A stretch of DNA of 14,697 bases from Gammaproteobacteria bacterium (GCA_016762995.1 JAESUT010000081.1:257-14953), one strand, 5' to 3'; positions 1-7,683 are shown, numbered from the stretch's first letter. A program made the numbers and translations. The notes: generated from the letters alone by a model not told the origin.

Positions 1-64
1 TTCCACACCAATAAGTTGCAATACGATTTTTCGGAGGATGTTAAGTAACATTTCGTACTGGGGT

Positions 65-84
65 CCAAAATAGGTCTATTTTGG
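65..84. repeat. Perfect 8-bp inverted repeat, 4-nt loop
   Basis: The arms CCAAAATA (65-72) and TATTTTGG (77-84) are exact reverse complements around GGTC. It lies in the hairpin-rich non-coding stretch at the left edge. No T-run follows on the plus strand, so it is not an obvious terminator in that direction. Confidence 0.75.
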
Positions 85-101
85 AGGTATTTTTACATAC
101 T

Positions 102-115
102 CCCCCTTCGGGGGG
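102..115. repeat. C5-TTCG-G5 hairpin
   Basis: Five C, then TTCG, then five G. As RNA from the plus strand this gives a cUUCGg tetraloop, an exceptionally stable loop type. It is followed by GGTCC (114-118), which can alternatively pair with GGACC at 131-135. There is no downstream T-tract. Function unknown. Confidence 0.7.
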
Positions 116-394
116 TCCAAATTTAGCACTGGACCTGAATGTCTCGTAGACTGTGAAAAAGTTAAGCCACTGCTTTGACTCCATATTATTTTTGAGCATG
201 CTCGTAGACCCCCCAAGGGGCTAGTCCAAGAAATGGTCGGTTCTTTAGTTATTCATTAAACAAACATTGCCTTTCATCATCCAAAAGTTAACGTAAATAG
301 CGGGTTTGATCGTACTCGCACCTCCTAAAATTGACACTCGGAAGAGCCCAAAATGCTGTTTAAAATATCTCTCGTGGAATTTTACCGAGAATAA

Positions 395-598
395 TTGTTT
401 AAAACTGCAAATAATTGTCCTGATTGTCAGGAGTATTTAGCCGGTGTTCACATCCCTGATGAGGCTCTGTGGTACGATGTAAAGACCGGTAAACTTAATG
501 GCTTCTCCCTTGAAGGGATGTCTATGAAGGAGTCAAAAATCGCTGAAATGAGTATCGCAGACAAAATGATCGTCCTACCTCAGCATCATTTTATCTAG
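395..598 (+). pseudogene. Remnant resembling phage XkdF-like/prohead serine protease C-terminal part
   Basis: This is a 67-codon open frame beginning at a TTG directly after an in-frame TAA (392-394), so nothing longer can be read upstream. The middle of the product, roughly residues 14-45, reads LAGVHIPDEALWYDVKTGKL followed by NGFSLEGMS. That is the pattern I know from the end of phage XkdF-type serine proteases (Peptidase_S78_2 family): a ..GV.. strand, then D-x(2)-W/LW, K-x-G-K/E-x-NGFS-x-EG. Complete family members are several hundred residues long, and the N-terminal catalytic part is absent here. No other phage structural gene is recognisable nearby. I read it as a leftover of a deleted prophage. 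The family match is from memory of the motif, not a search, and the start codon is arbitrary. Confidence 0.5.
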
Positions 599-1153
599 CC
601 GCTCTGCGCTTTTTATTTTATATGGGGCCACCACACCCTTCAAGAACTACTCAATGGGCACTCTTAGGACGCCACAGAGCCTCTCAATCATTTCTAATGC
701 AGAACTATACCAACGACAAACGACCTGTGACATCCTTCTAAGGGCGGCCAGCAGAGAAGTTCGCACAGTGTGTTGCCTCCATCAGTTGAACCCACCGCCG
801 GAAGCAGACATGGTCGATAAGGGCGGATAGCCGCCGTTTGTTGCGGGTGCGAACATATAAGTTGATTTCCGCAAAGCAGACGTTTGGTTCACTTGCAAAG
901 ATTGTAGGTCGACAAACGGCGGTTGTGCTAACAATGTAGACAAAGCGCCAATTCCCTGCGCAGTCACCAATGATGGTTTAATACGTACTGTGCCTACAGC
1001 GAAAACAAGCGGCAGGTATATACTAAAGCCTACACAGTAAACTCAACCTGTCAAACTGGTCATTTGCCTAGTTGCTTCAGAACTTTGAAAGCGATGCGAA
1101 TATGGTGATTAGCTACAACCACCATACTTGTTAACCGCTGGCAAACGGCAGTT
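599..1153. other. Gene-poor stretch with inverted repeats
   Basis: No frame here resembles a protein I know. A 62-codon minus-strand frame (782-970) is open but is low-complexity, has no family motif, and covers a large inverted repeat, so I do not call it a gene. The stretch contains a perfect 11-bp inverted repeat (831-841/912-922), a direct repeat AAGCAGAC (802-809 and 874-881), and TATGGTG/CACCATA (1101-1107/1120-1126). Next to the 3' end of the ureohydrolase gene, AACCGCTGGCAAACGGCAGTT (about 1133-1153) can form an imperfect hairpin with one mismatch. It might help terminate that transcript, but no T-run follows on the minus strand. Confidence 0.45.
831..922. repeat. Perfect 11-bp inverted repeat with 70-bp interior
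   Basis: CCGCCGTTTGT at 831-841 is the exact reverse complement of ACAAACGGCGG at 912-922. Within and beside it, AAGCAGAC recurs in direct orientation at 802-809 and 874-881. The arrangement resembles a small non-autonomous or interspersed element, but no target duplication or transposase is visible. I tested it as an integron attC site and could not place the required RYYYAAC/GTTRRRY core sites. Confidence 0.6.
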
Positions 1154-2122
1154 TTATTGTTCTGGCGAAATCCCTTGCGCCATGTTGCATAGCATTTCGA
1201 ACATGATTGAAACCCCTAGGAAGGCCGTTGCGCCACTAGCATCAAATGGGGGTGAGACTTCAACAAGATCGGCTCCGACGATATTCACGCCGTCCAGCAA
1301 GCGGGCAACTTGTAAGGCCTGAAACGAATTCGGCCCGCCAACTTCGGGCGTACCGGTACCCGGAGCAAAGGCTGGGTCAACAAAATCGATATCGTATGAG
1401 ACGTAGGTCTCCTTGTCCCCGACAATCTCTTTTGCTTCGGCCATTACATCCTCAACACCGCGCTTATGAAATTCTTCAATGGCGATAACGCGCACACCGA
1501 CACTGTTGGCAAAATCACGATCCTCGTTATCATAGGTGGTGCCCCGAATGCCAATTTGTACAACCCGTTTCGGATCGAGCAATTCTTCTTCTATCGCGCG
1601 GCGAAACGGCGTGCCATGAGTGTATAGGGTGCCGCCAAAATAGCTATTGAACAAGTCCGTGTGGCTGTCAAAATGTATCATACCGACGGGGCCGGCCTTG
1701 CCAATCGACCGCAAAATTGGCAACGAACACAGGTGGTCGCCGCCAGCTGAAAGAGGCACTACCCCTGCGTCGATCACACGATCATAAAATGCCGTAATTC
1801 GTCTCATGCTGTCTTCGAGCCCGACCGGATTCGGAGCTACATCTCCAAGATCAGCGCAATTGACCAGCTCGAATGGACGAATGCCGGTAGCTCCGTTTTG
1901 GGCGCGGATCATCGTTGACATGTCGCGAAGTTGCCGCGGACCATGGCGGGGGCCGGGTCGGTTGGTTGTACCACTGTCCCATGGTGTGCCGATGATGCCG
2001 ATCTGAACATCCTTGAGTTTTGGATTGTCTAGGTCGACGTGAGGCAGCCGCATGAAAGTTGGAATTCCGGCGAACCGGGGAAGGTCAAAGCCGGAAACCG
2101 GGTGGAAAAACGGATCACTCAT
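1154..2122 (-). CDS. Agmatinase/guanidinopropionase-like ureohydrolase (arginase superfamily)
   Basis: A 322-residue manganese-dependent hydrolase that should release urea from a guanidino compound in the cytoplasm. The dinuclear-metal signature is complete: GGDH (H130), HFDSHTD (D152, H154, D156) and SYDIDFVDP (D244, D246), followed by PGTGTPEVGG and EVSPPFD (E288). THGTPFRRAIEE near 168-179 is typical of the guanidinobutyrase/guanidinopropionase branch, and the N-terminal PRFAGIPTFMRLP plus GTPWDSGTTNRPGPRHGPR resemble Pseudomonas GpuA closely. I therefore favour 3-guanidinopropionate or a similar guanidino-acid as substrate over agmatine, although many such genes are labelled agmatinase (speB). 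Length is normal for the family. The ATG is preceded by AAGGAAG, with AGGA 10 nt upstream. The only gene-like neighbour is an SDR fragment ending 15 nt before the start codon. Substrate remains inferred. Confidence 0.93.
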   Translation of the reverse strand: MSDPFFHPVSGFDLPRFAGIPTFMRLPHVDLDNPKLKDVQIGIIGTPWDSGTTNRPGPRHGPRQLRDMSTMIRAQNGATGIRPFELVNCADLGDVAPNPVGLEDSMRRITAFYDRVIDAGVVPLSAGGDHLCSLPILRSIGKAGPVGMIHFDSHTDLFNSYFGGTLYTHGTPFRRAIEEELLDPKRVVQIGIRGTTYDNEDRDFANSVGVRVIAIEEFHKRGVEDVMAEAKEIVGDKETYVSYDIDFVDPAFAPGTGTPEVGGPNSFQALQVARLLDGVNIVGADLVEVSPPFDASGATAFLGVSIMFEMLCNMAQGISPEQ

Positions 2123-2137
2123 TTAGGTAACTTCCTT

Positions 2138-2347
2138 TCAATGCATTACACTGCCGCCGTTTACACCGAAACACTGACCGGTAATAAACTGGCTTTTCGG
2201 ACCGGCAAGAAAAACTGCCATATCCGCGATTTCTTCTGGCTGACCATGGGTAGTGTATGTCTGGGTGGAATTGCTTCTAATCGTTAACATTCTTGCTCTT
2301 TGGCTGATCGCTGTAGCGATGATGTTCCAGCGGGGTTCCAGCGCAGC
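2138..2347 (-). pseudogene. Severed C-terminus of a short-chain dehydrogenase/reductase (SDR)
   Basis: Read on the minus strand, a frame that ends in TGA at 2138-2140 encodes THGQPEEIADMAVFLAG, then a residue stretch ending ITGQCFGVNGGSVMH. This is the standard end of classical SDR proteins (R/T-x-G-x-PEEIA-x(3)-FLA... ITGQ-x(3)-V-x-GG). The recognisable part spans about 2138-2250. Upstream the frame stays open only to the TAG at 2348-2350 and lacks the Rossmann GxxxGxG motif and the catalytic YxxxK. It ends 15 nt before the ureohydrolase ATG, and the Shine-Dalgarno of that gene lies at about the SDR stop. This spacing fits an ancestral co-transcribed pair whose first gene was later truncated. 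Confidence 0.75.
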
Positions 2348-2516
2348 CTACTCCGGTATACATACCCGACATCACATCGTTCAATCGGCGGTAAATTCTG
2401 GATAAACGGGCAAGCAGCCCGGTCTTTGAATTTTCCAATAGGCTGGGTGAATCCACATTTAGGGACGACAGCGGCACGGGTGTGCCATTGATGGTTCTGG
2501 CTTTTTGCTCTGACAT
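2277..2516 (-). CDS. Small unassigned ORF, probably a chimeric remnant
   Basis: A 79-codon ATG-started frame that I do not recognise. The first 24 residues (MSEQKARTINGTPVPLSSLN and on) read like the natural beginning of a protein. The remainder is rich in R, S and G with no pattern, and its end overlaps the SDR fragment in another frame. No Shine-Dalgarno is visible upstream of 2516. It may join the start of a lost gene to the truncated SDR, marking a deletion junction. Whether it is translated is doubtful. Confidence 0.2.
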   Translation of the reverse strand: MSEQKARTINGTPVPLSSLNVDSPSLLENSKTGLLARLSRIYRRLNDVMSGMYTGVGCAGTPLEHHRYSDQPKSKNVND

Positions 2517-2573
2517 AGCGAGATTCTATCAACTATCTGTAATTTAACTACTTATATAAATGGCTACAGAAAC

Positions 2574-2608
2574 AGACCTTCAGAGGGCCAATTTTAGTTC
2601 GGAGGTCT
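2574..2608 (-). other. Weak hairpin downstream of tRNA-His
   Basis: AGACCT (2574-2579) and AGGTCT (2603-2608) are inverted repeats with a 23-nt loop, 38 nt past the tRNA-His 3' end on the minus strand. A T6 tract (2615-2620 as A6 on plus) lies before the stem rather than after it, so this is not a textbook intrinsic terminator. It is the only stem I see that might end the tRNA transcript. Confidence 0.25.
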
Positions 2609-2645
2609 TTGGAGAAAAAATGAATAAGAAGATAGCGGCGAATAA

Positions 2646-2722
2646 TGGGGTGACTGACGGGGTTCGAACCCGCGACCACCGGAGTCACAGTCCAGGGCTC
2701 TACCAACTGAGCTACAGTCACC
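2646..2722 (-). tRNA. tRNA-His (anticodon GTG)
   Basis: The minus strand folds into a complete cloverleaf. The acceptor stem GTGACTG pairs perfectly with CAGTCAC. The anticodon stem is CTGGA/TCCGG with loop CTGTGAC, giving anticodon GTG. The T arm contains GGTTCGAACC. An additional 5' G (2722) can pair with C73, the G-1 identity element specific to tRNA-His, and CCA is genome-encoded (2648-2646). It is the second gene of a two-tRNA unit after tRNA-Pro. Confidence 0.97.
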
Positions 2723-2800
2723 ATTGATCGCTAAACTGCGGGTATTCAGGGAATCGCGTGAATCCGCATTATTGATTCATCTTAAATGAACCAATGAAAT

Positions 2801-2877
2801 TGGTCGGGGTAGAGAGATTCGAACTCCCGACATCTTGCTCCCAAAGCAAGCGCGCTACCAGACTGCGCTATACCCCG
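2801..2877 (-). tRNA. tRNA-Pro (anticodon TGG)
   Basis: The minus strand gives a 77-nt cloverleaf including encoded CCA (2803-2801). The acceptor stem is CGGGGTA/TACCCCG, the anticodon stem CTTGC/GCAAG with loop TTTGGGA (anticodon TGG), and the T loop TTCGAAT. TGG-anticodon tRNA-Pro can read all or most CCN codons. It is the first tRNA of the unit, 78 nt upstream of tRNA-His, and sits beyond the end of cysS. Confidence 0.97.
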
Positions 2878-2893
2878 ATAATGGGTCCTAAAT

Positions 2894-2918
2894 TCTCGAA
2901 AACGCTTCGTTTTCGAGA
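2894..2918 (-). repeat. Perfect 11-bp stem-loop in the tRNA leader
   Basis: TCTCGAAAACG (2894-2904), CTT, CGTTTTCGAGA (2908-2918) form a perfect inverted repeat with a 3-nt loop. It starts about where transcription from the promoter at 2926-2954 should begin, so the primary tRNA transcript would carry this stem at or very near its 5' end, with 16 nt between it and mature tRNA-Pro. There is no U-run on either strand, so it is not a simple terminator for cysS. Confidence 0.75.
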
Positions 2919-2925
2919 GGACGGA

Positions 2926-2954
2926 ATAATACTCACGTCAATGGTACCAGTCAA
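2926..2954 (-). promoter_or_regulatory. Sigma-70-type promoter for the tRNA-Pro/tRNA-His unit
   Basis: On the minus strand TTGACT (2954-2949), a 17-nt spacer and TATTAT (2931-2926) make a near-consensus promoter with one mismatch in each hexamer. Its predicted start falls near 2919, about 40 nt upstream of mature tRNA-Pro. It implies the tRNAs are transcribed independently of cysS. Confidence 0.7.
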
Positions 2955-3024
2955 TGCCTGATTCCATTGGTTTTCGGCTAAAGACACGATGCTTCGGGCG
3001 CTTCAGATAGCCAACGCAAGTTGA

Positions 3025-4413
<1,389 letters not shown>

Positions 4414-4464
4414 GAGATACTCTTTTTTTATTTTCTATGGCTCTGTCTTAGATAGGCTTATCAC

Positions 4465-6207
4465 CTACCATGAATCACGCAGGGTTATGGTTCGATTAAA
4501 AACAAGCCCGCTCTCCGATGACGCCTTCTCATCGAGACAATAATAGCCCTCTCTCTCGAATTGATAGCGCGGTGATGCACCCTCTTCCACTATAGATGGC
4601 TCTGCTATACAAGAGCTAAGCTCGATCAATGAATCTTCGTTTAGGCATTCACGAAAGTCTTCAATGTCTTTGCTTTGCGGATTCTCGACATTAAAGAGTC
4701 GATCATACAAACGCACGCTCAACGGCACCCCCTTCGCCTCGGATACCCAGTGAATAACGCCTTTTACTTTACGCCCTTGCGGCTTCTTACCAAGCGTATC
4801 TAGATCGACACTGCAATGCAGTTCGGTGATAGCTCCAGCCGCATCCTTAATCACCTCATCACATTTGATCACATAGGCACCACGCAGACGCACCTCACCA
4901 CCTACAGTGAGCCGCTTAAAACCCTGCGGCGGCACCGCCTCGAAATCTGATCTATCTATCACCACGCGCTTAGTCAGAGGCACTGTGCGTCGTCCCATTT
5001 CCTCATTCTTAGGATGGTTCGCCATGCTCAGGTTTTCTAGGTGCTCATCCGCAAGGTTCGTCAACACAACGGTGACCGGATTCAGCACACACATCGCTCG
5101 TGGACTATTCTTGTCTAGGTCATCTCGAATCGCATGCTCTAACATACCGAGATCGACAACACTGTCGCTGCGCGCCACACCGACACTCTCGCAAAAATTT
5201 CGGATGGCGTTGGCGGTAAAGCCTCTCCTACGCATTCCAGCTAGCGTAGGCAAGCGTGGATCATCCCAACCTTCCACGAGATTCGTCTCTACCATTTCCT
5301 TAAGCTGACGTTTGCCCACAATGGTGTAATTCAGTTTCAGCTTCGCGAATTCGGTCTGCTCCGGCAGTACATAGTCACTCTCCGTGCCAGCCAGGTCGCT
5401 AGCCGCCGCGATGGATGCAATATCTACACTGTGCAATATCCAATCGTATAGAGGACGATGGTCCTCAAATTCGAGCGTACACAGCGAATGCGTAATGCCT
5501 TCGATCGCATCTGATAGGCAGTGCGTGTAGTCATAAGTCGGATAGATACACCACTTAGAGCCGGTCTGATGGTGCTCTATGTGCCTAATGCGATACAAAA
5601 CGGGATCTCGCAGTGTAATATTCGGCGCGGCCATATCGATTTTTGCGCGCAGGCTGCAAGCTCCATCGGCAAACTCTCCAGCTCGCATACGCTCGAAGAG
5701 GTCCCTATTGTCTTCTATTGACCGGTCTCGATGCGGGCTGTTCCGTCCCGGCTCTGTCAGTGAGCCGCGATACTCCCGCGCCTCATTTGCACTTAAGTCG
5801 CAGACATATGCCTTGCCTGATTCAATGAGCTGCACCGCAAACGTGTACAATTGCTCGAAATAATTCGAGGAATAGCGCACATCGCCATTCCACTGAAAGC
5901 CTAACCAAGAAATATTGTCTTTAATAGCATCGACATACTCCTGGCTCTCTTTCTCCGGATTCGTGTCATCGAAGCGGAGATTACACAGGCCTGAATTTTC
6001 TGCCGCTATGCCAAAGTTGAGGCAGATAGACTTCGCATGACCGATATGCAGATAACCATTCGGCTCTGGCGGAAATCGAGTGTGCACGCGCCCGCCGTGC
6101 TTATTTTCTTTGATATCATGAGCAATCTTGTTACGGATGAAATTAGACGAAGTGCTACTATCGACAACCTCATCAAGAGTAGTACTAGCGGATTTTTGAT
6201 CTGTCAT
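4465..6207 (-). CDS. glnS: Glutamine--tRNA ligase (GlnRS)
   Basis: Charges tRNA-Gln with glutamine. I chose the ATG at 6207 (580 residues), which has AGAAGAA about 8 nt upstream. A TTG at 6246 would add 13 unconserved residues and has no ribosome site. The sequence has NFIRNKI, TRFPPEPNGYLHIGHAKSIC (HIGH at 54-57), NLRFDDTNP, the glutamine-site region IYPTYDYTHCLSDA, and two C-terminal beta-barrels including VKGVIHWVS and FEREGYYC. Compared with E. coli GlnRS, about 15-17 extra residues (DIASIAAASDLAGTESDYVL region, about 263-281) lie just before the KMSKS-like loop. That loop reads IVGKRQ (296-301) instead of VMSKRK or TSKRK. The protein ends right after FNRTITLRDSW, lacking the short E. coli tail. 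It is the first gene of glnS-cysS, divergent from ppiB. Confidence 0.97.
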   Translation of the reverse strand: MTDQKSASTTLDEVVDSSTSSNFIRNKIAHDIKENKHGGRVHTRFPPEPNGYLHIGHAKSICLNFGIAAENSGLCNLRFDDTNPEKESQEYVDAIKDNISWLGFQWNGDVRYSSNYFEQLYTFAVQLIESGKAYVCDLSANEAREYRGSLTEPGRNSPHRDRSIEDNRDLFERMRAGEFADGACSLRAKIDMAAPNITLRDPVLYRIRHIEHHQTGSKWCIYPTYDYTHCLSDAIEGITHSLCTLEFEDHRPLYDWILHSVDIASIAAASDLAGTESDYVLPEQTEFAKLKLNYTIVGKRQLKEMVETNLVEGWDDPRLPTLAGMRRRGFTANAIRNFCESVGVARSDSVVDLGMLEHAIRDDLDKNSPRAMCVLNPVTVVLTNLADEHLENLSMANHPKNEEMGRRTVPLTKRVVIDRSDFEAVPPQGFKRLTVGGEVRLRGAYVIKCDEVIKDAAGAITELHCSVDLDTLGKKPQGRKVKGVIHWVSEAKGVPLSVRLYDRLFNVENPQSKDIEDFRECLNEDSLIELSSCIAEPSIVEEGASPRYQFEREGYYCLDEKASSESGLVFNRTITLRDSW

Positions 6208-6284
6208 TGCGAAGGTTCTTCTATCTCTGCGAATTATGTACGTCAATCTGAAACTGAGACTGTCGTGGCGCGCGTAAAACGCTT

Positions 6285-6314
6285 ATTATAGCGACTTCTG
6301 CATTGCCATAACAA
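6285..6314 (-). promoter_or_regulatory. Candidate glnS-cysS promoter
   Basis: Minus strand TTGTTA (6314-6309), an 18-nt spacer and a consensus TATAAT (6290-6285). Predicted transcription start is near 6278, leaving a leader of about 70 nt before the glnS ATG. It is the best hexamer pair in the divergent glnS/ppiB region; I could not identify an equally good promoter facing ppiB. Confidence 0.55.
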
Positions 6315-6443
6315 AAAGTTTCATCGGCAAGTAGTACACTGGATTTATGCACCTAGTTATCTAGCACCTCCCTTGCTCAATCTCACCCATTTATGGAGGA
6401 GACTTAGGAGTAAGATTTAAGCTTCACTCAATAGGTAGTAAAC

Positions 6444-6944
6444 ATGATCACAATAAAGACCAACTACGGCGCAATTACCGTAGAGCTCGATTTCGATAAG
6501 GCACCCATTTCGGCCGCCAATTTTCTGCAGTATGCCAAATCTGGATTCTACGATGGCACTATCTTTCACCGTGTTATCAATGACTTCATGATTCAGGGCG
6601 GTGGTTTCGAGCCCGGCCTTACGCAGAAAGACTCTGGAACACCTATCGAGAACGAGGCTGACAATGGGTTAAAAAACCTAATCGGCACCTTGGCGATGGC
6701 AAGAACTGCAGTTCCTCATTCCGCCACGGCACAATTTTTCATCAACGTAGGCGACAATCACTTCCTGAATCACACCGGCAAGAACGACCAAGGCTGGGGC
6801 TATGCCGTTTTCGGCAAAGTGACAGACGGCATGGACGTGGTCAACAAACTCAAGGAGTGTGAGACAGCATCCCAGGACGGTCATCAAGATGTGCCAGTCA
6901 ATGAGATAATCATCGAATCCGTCGAAGTCACCGAAGAAGACTAA
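6444..6944 (+). CDS. ppiB: Peptidyl-prolyl cis-trans isomerase B (cyclophilin)
   Basis: Catalyses cis-trans isomerisation of X-Pro bonds during protein folding. The 166 residues form a single cyclophilin domain close to E. coli PpiB throughout. Active-site elements are visible: FHRVI with catalytic R43, FMIQGGGF (48-55), GTLAMART (81-88), and SATAQFFINV (93-102), then GWGYAVFGKV. There is no signal peptide, so it is the cytoplasmic (B) rather than the periplasmic (A) form. The ATG at 6444 has AGGTAG a few bases upstream and fits the conserved start M-x-T-x-x-T-N-x-G. lpxH follows two bases after the stop, indicating one transcript. The head-to-head arrangement with the glnS-cysS block is conserved in related gammaproteobacteria. 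Confidence 0.98.
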   Translation: MITIKTNYGAITVELDFDKAPISAANFLQYAKSGFYDGTIFHRVINDFMIQGGGFEPGLTQKDSGTPIENEADNGLKNLIGTLAMARTAVPHSATAQFFINVGDNHFLNHTGKNDQGWGYAVFGKVTDGMDVVNKLKECETASQDGHQDVPVNEIIIESVEVTEED

Positions 6945-6946
6945 TC

Positions 6947-7675
6947 TTGTCTAGCAGAATCCTGCTCATCTCCGATCTACACCTGGAACCAGGTAGACCG
7001 GATATAACCGCCGCATTGTTTGCGTTTCTTAAGAGAAACGCGGCGGCCTGCGGTGCGCTGTATATTCTGGGTGATTTGTTCGAAGTCTGGATTGGCGATG
7101 ACGATGCCAGCGAACTCAGCGCGGCGGTAGCGAGTGCGCTGAGTAGCTTTCATGAAGCCGGGGCAGACATCTTTATCATCCACGGCAATCGTGATTTTTT
7201 GCTGGGAGACACCTATGCAGCGAGCTGCGGCGCGACACTAATCGATGATTCTACAGTTATCGATACGCCCGTCGGGCCCGCCCTAGTCCTGCATGGGGAT
7301 GATCTGTGTACGGACGATGTTGAATACCTAAAATTCCGCAATACCGTGCGCCAAGAATTCTGGCAGCAGGATTTCCTCAGCAAGACGCTCCTTGAGCGCC
7401 GTGCATTCGCCAATCAGGCTAGACAGCAAAGCCAACAAGCAACCTCGACCAAGCAAAACGCGATTATGGACGTGAATGCCGCCTCTGTTGAACAGCGCTT
7501 ACTCGAAACCGGACAGAAATTAATGATACACGGCCACACCCACCGACCGCAGGTTCATGCACTGGAACTGGGTGGGAGTAAGGCACAAAGGGTTGTGCTA
7601 GGGGATTGGGACAAACATGGCTGGTTCGTCGAGATAGATGCTAAAGGACTGCGGCTCGAGAAATTCCCACTCTGA
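6947..7675 (+). CDS. lpxH: UDP-2,3-diacylglucosamine diphosphatase
   Basis: Hydrolyses UDP-2,3-diacylglucosamine to lipid X (2,3-diacylglucosamine 1-phosphate) and UMP, the fourth step of lipid A synthesis, at the inner face of the inner membrane. It is a calcineurin-type metallophosphoesterase of 242 residues, the usual size. Metal ligands are complete: D10 and H12 in ISDLHL, D43 in GDLFEVWIGDD, N81 in GNRD, H116 in LHGDD, and H195 and H197 in HGHTHRP. The start must be the TTG at 6947: it lies two bases after ppiB, the GAAGAAGA at the end of ppiB is well placed as ribosome site, and the first metal motif begins at residue 9, leaving no room for a later start. It ends 8 bp from the convergent DUF1289 gene. 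Confidence 0.97.
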   Translation: MSSRILLISDLHLEPGRPDITAALFAFLKRNAAACGALYILGDLFEVWIGDDDASELSAAVASALSSFHEAGADIFIIHGNRDFLLGDTYAASCGATLIDDSTVIDTPVGPALVLHGDDLCTDDVEYLKFRNTVRQEFWQQDFLSKTLLERRAFANQARQQSQQATSTKQNAIMDVNAASVEQRLLETGQKLMIHGHTHRPQVHALELGGSKAQRVVLGDWDKHGWFVEIDAKGLRLEKFPL

Positions 7676-7683
7676 TATCTGCG

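Larger units (their letters stand above)
1..394. other. Gene-free left edge with several short hairpins
   Basis: No credible coding frame was found here; stops are frequent in all frames I read. The stretch instead contains several inverted repeats: TACGA (22-26) with TCGTA (53-57) enclosing ATGTTA-AG-TAACAT (38-51); CCAAAATA-GGTC-TATTTTGG (65-84); CCCCC-TTCG-GGGGG (102-115), which would form a UUCG tetraloop closed by C-G; and CCCC-AA-GGGG (211-220). Two direct repeats are also visible: GGGTCCAAA at 61-69 and 113-121, and CTCGTAGAC at 143-151 and 201-209. From about 225 to 394 I see nothing recognisable. The stretch could be decayed mobile DNA or a structured RNA; the sequence alone does not decide. 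Confidence 0.5.

Noticed and set aside
831..922. Integron attC site
   Set aside because: The arm length and distance are in range, but no RYYYAAC/GTTRRRY core sites could be placed and no integrase or cassette gene is present.
782..970. 62-codon minus-strand ORF as a gene
   Set aside because: It spans an inverted repeat, has low-complexity composition, no family motif and no clear ribosome site. The repeat explains the open frame better.
2330..2345. att duplication of the tRNA-His 3' end (GGGGTTC match near 2332)
   Set aside because: Only about 8 bases match, which is expected by chance; no integrase is visible.
2440..2516. Start of the small ORF as the N-terminus of a LeuD-type swivel subunit (GTPVPLSSLNVDS compared with G-x(3)-PL-x(3)-NVDTD)
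   Set aside because: The resemblance is about ten residues and the next expected motif (DxIIP) is absent in all frames, so it is too weak to claim.
1..2645. CRISPR array or defence system
   Set aside because: No regularly spaced repeats, no cas, nuclease, toxin or restriction-like frames; the repeats seen are few and irregular.
2894..2918. Intrinsic terminator of cysS
   Set aside because: No U-run follows the stem on the minus strand, and it lies downstream of a strong promoter and next to the expected tRNA transcript start.
4907..5308. 133-codon plus-strand ORF inside glnS
   Set aside because: It is fully antisense to a conserved, homology-supported gene and shows no family features.
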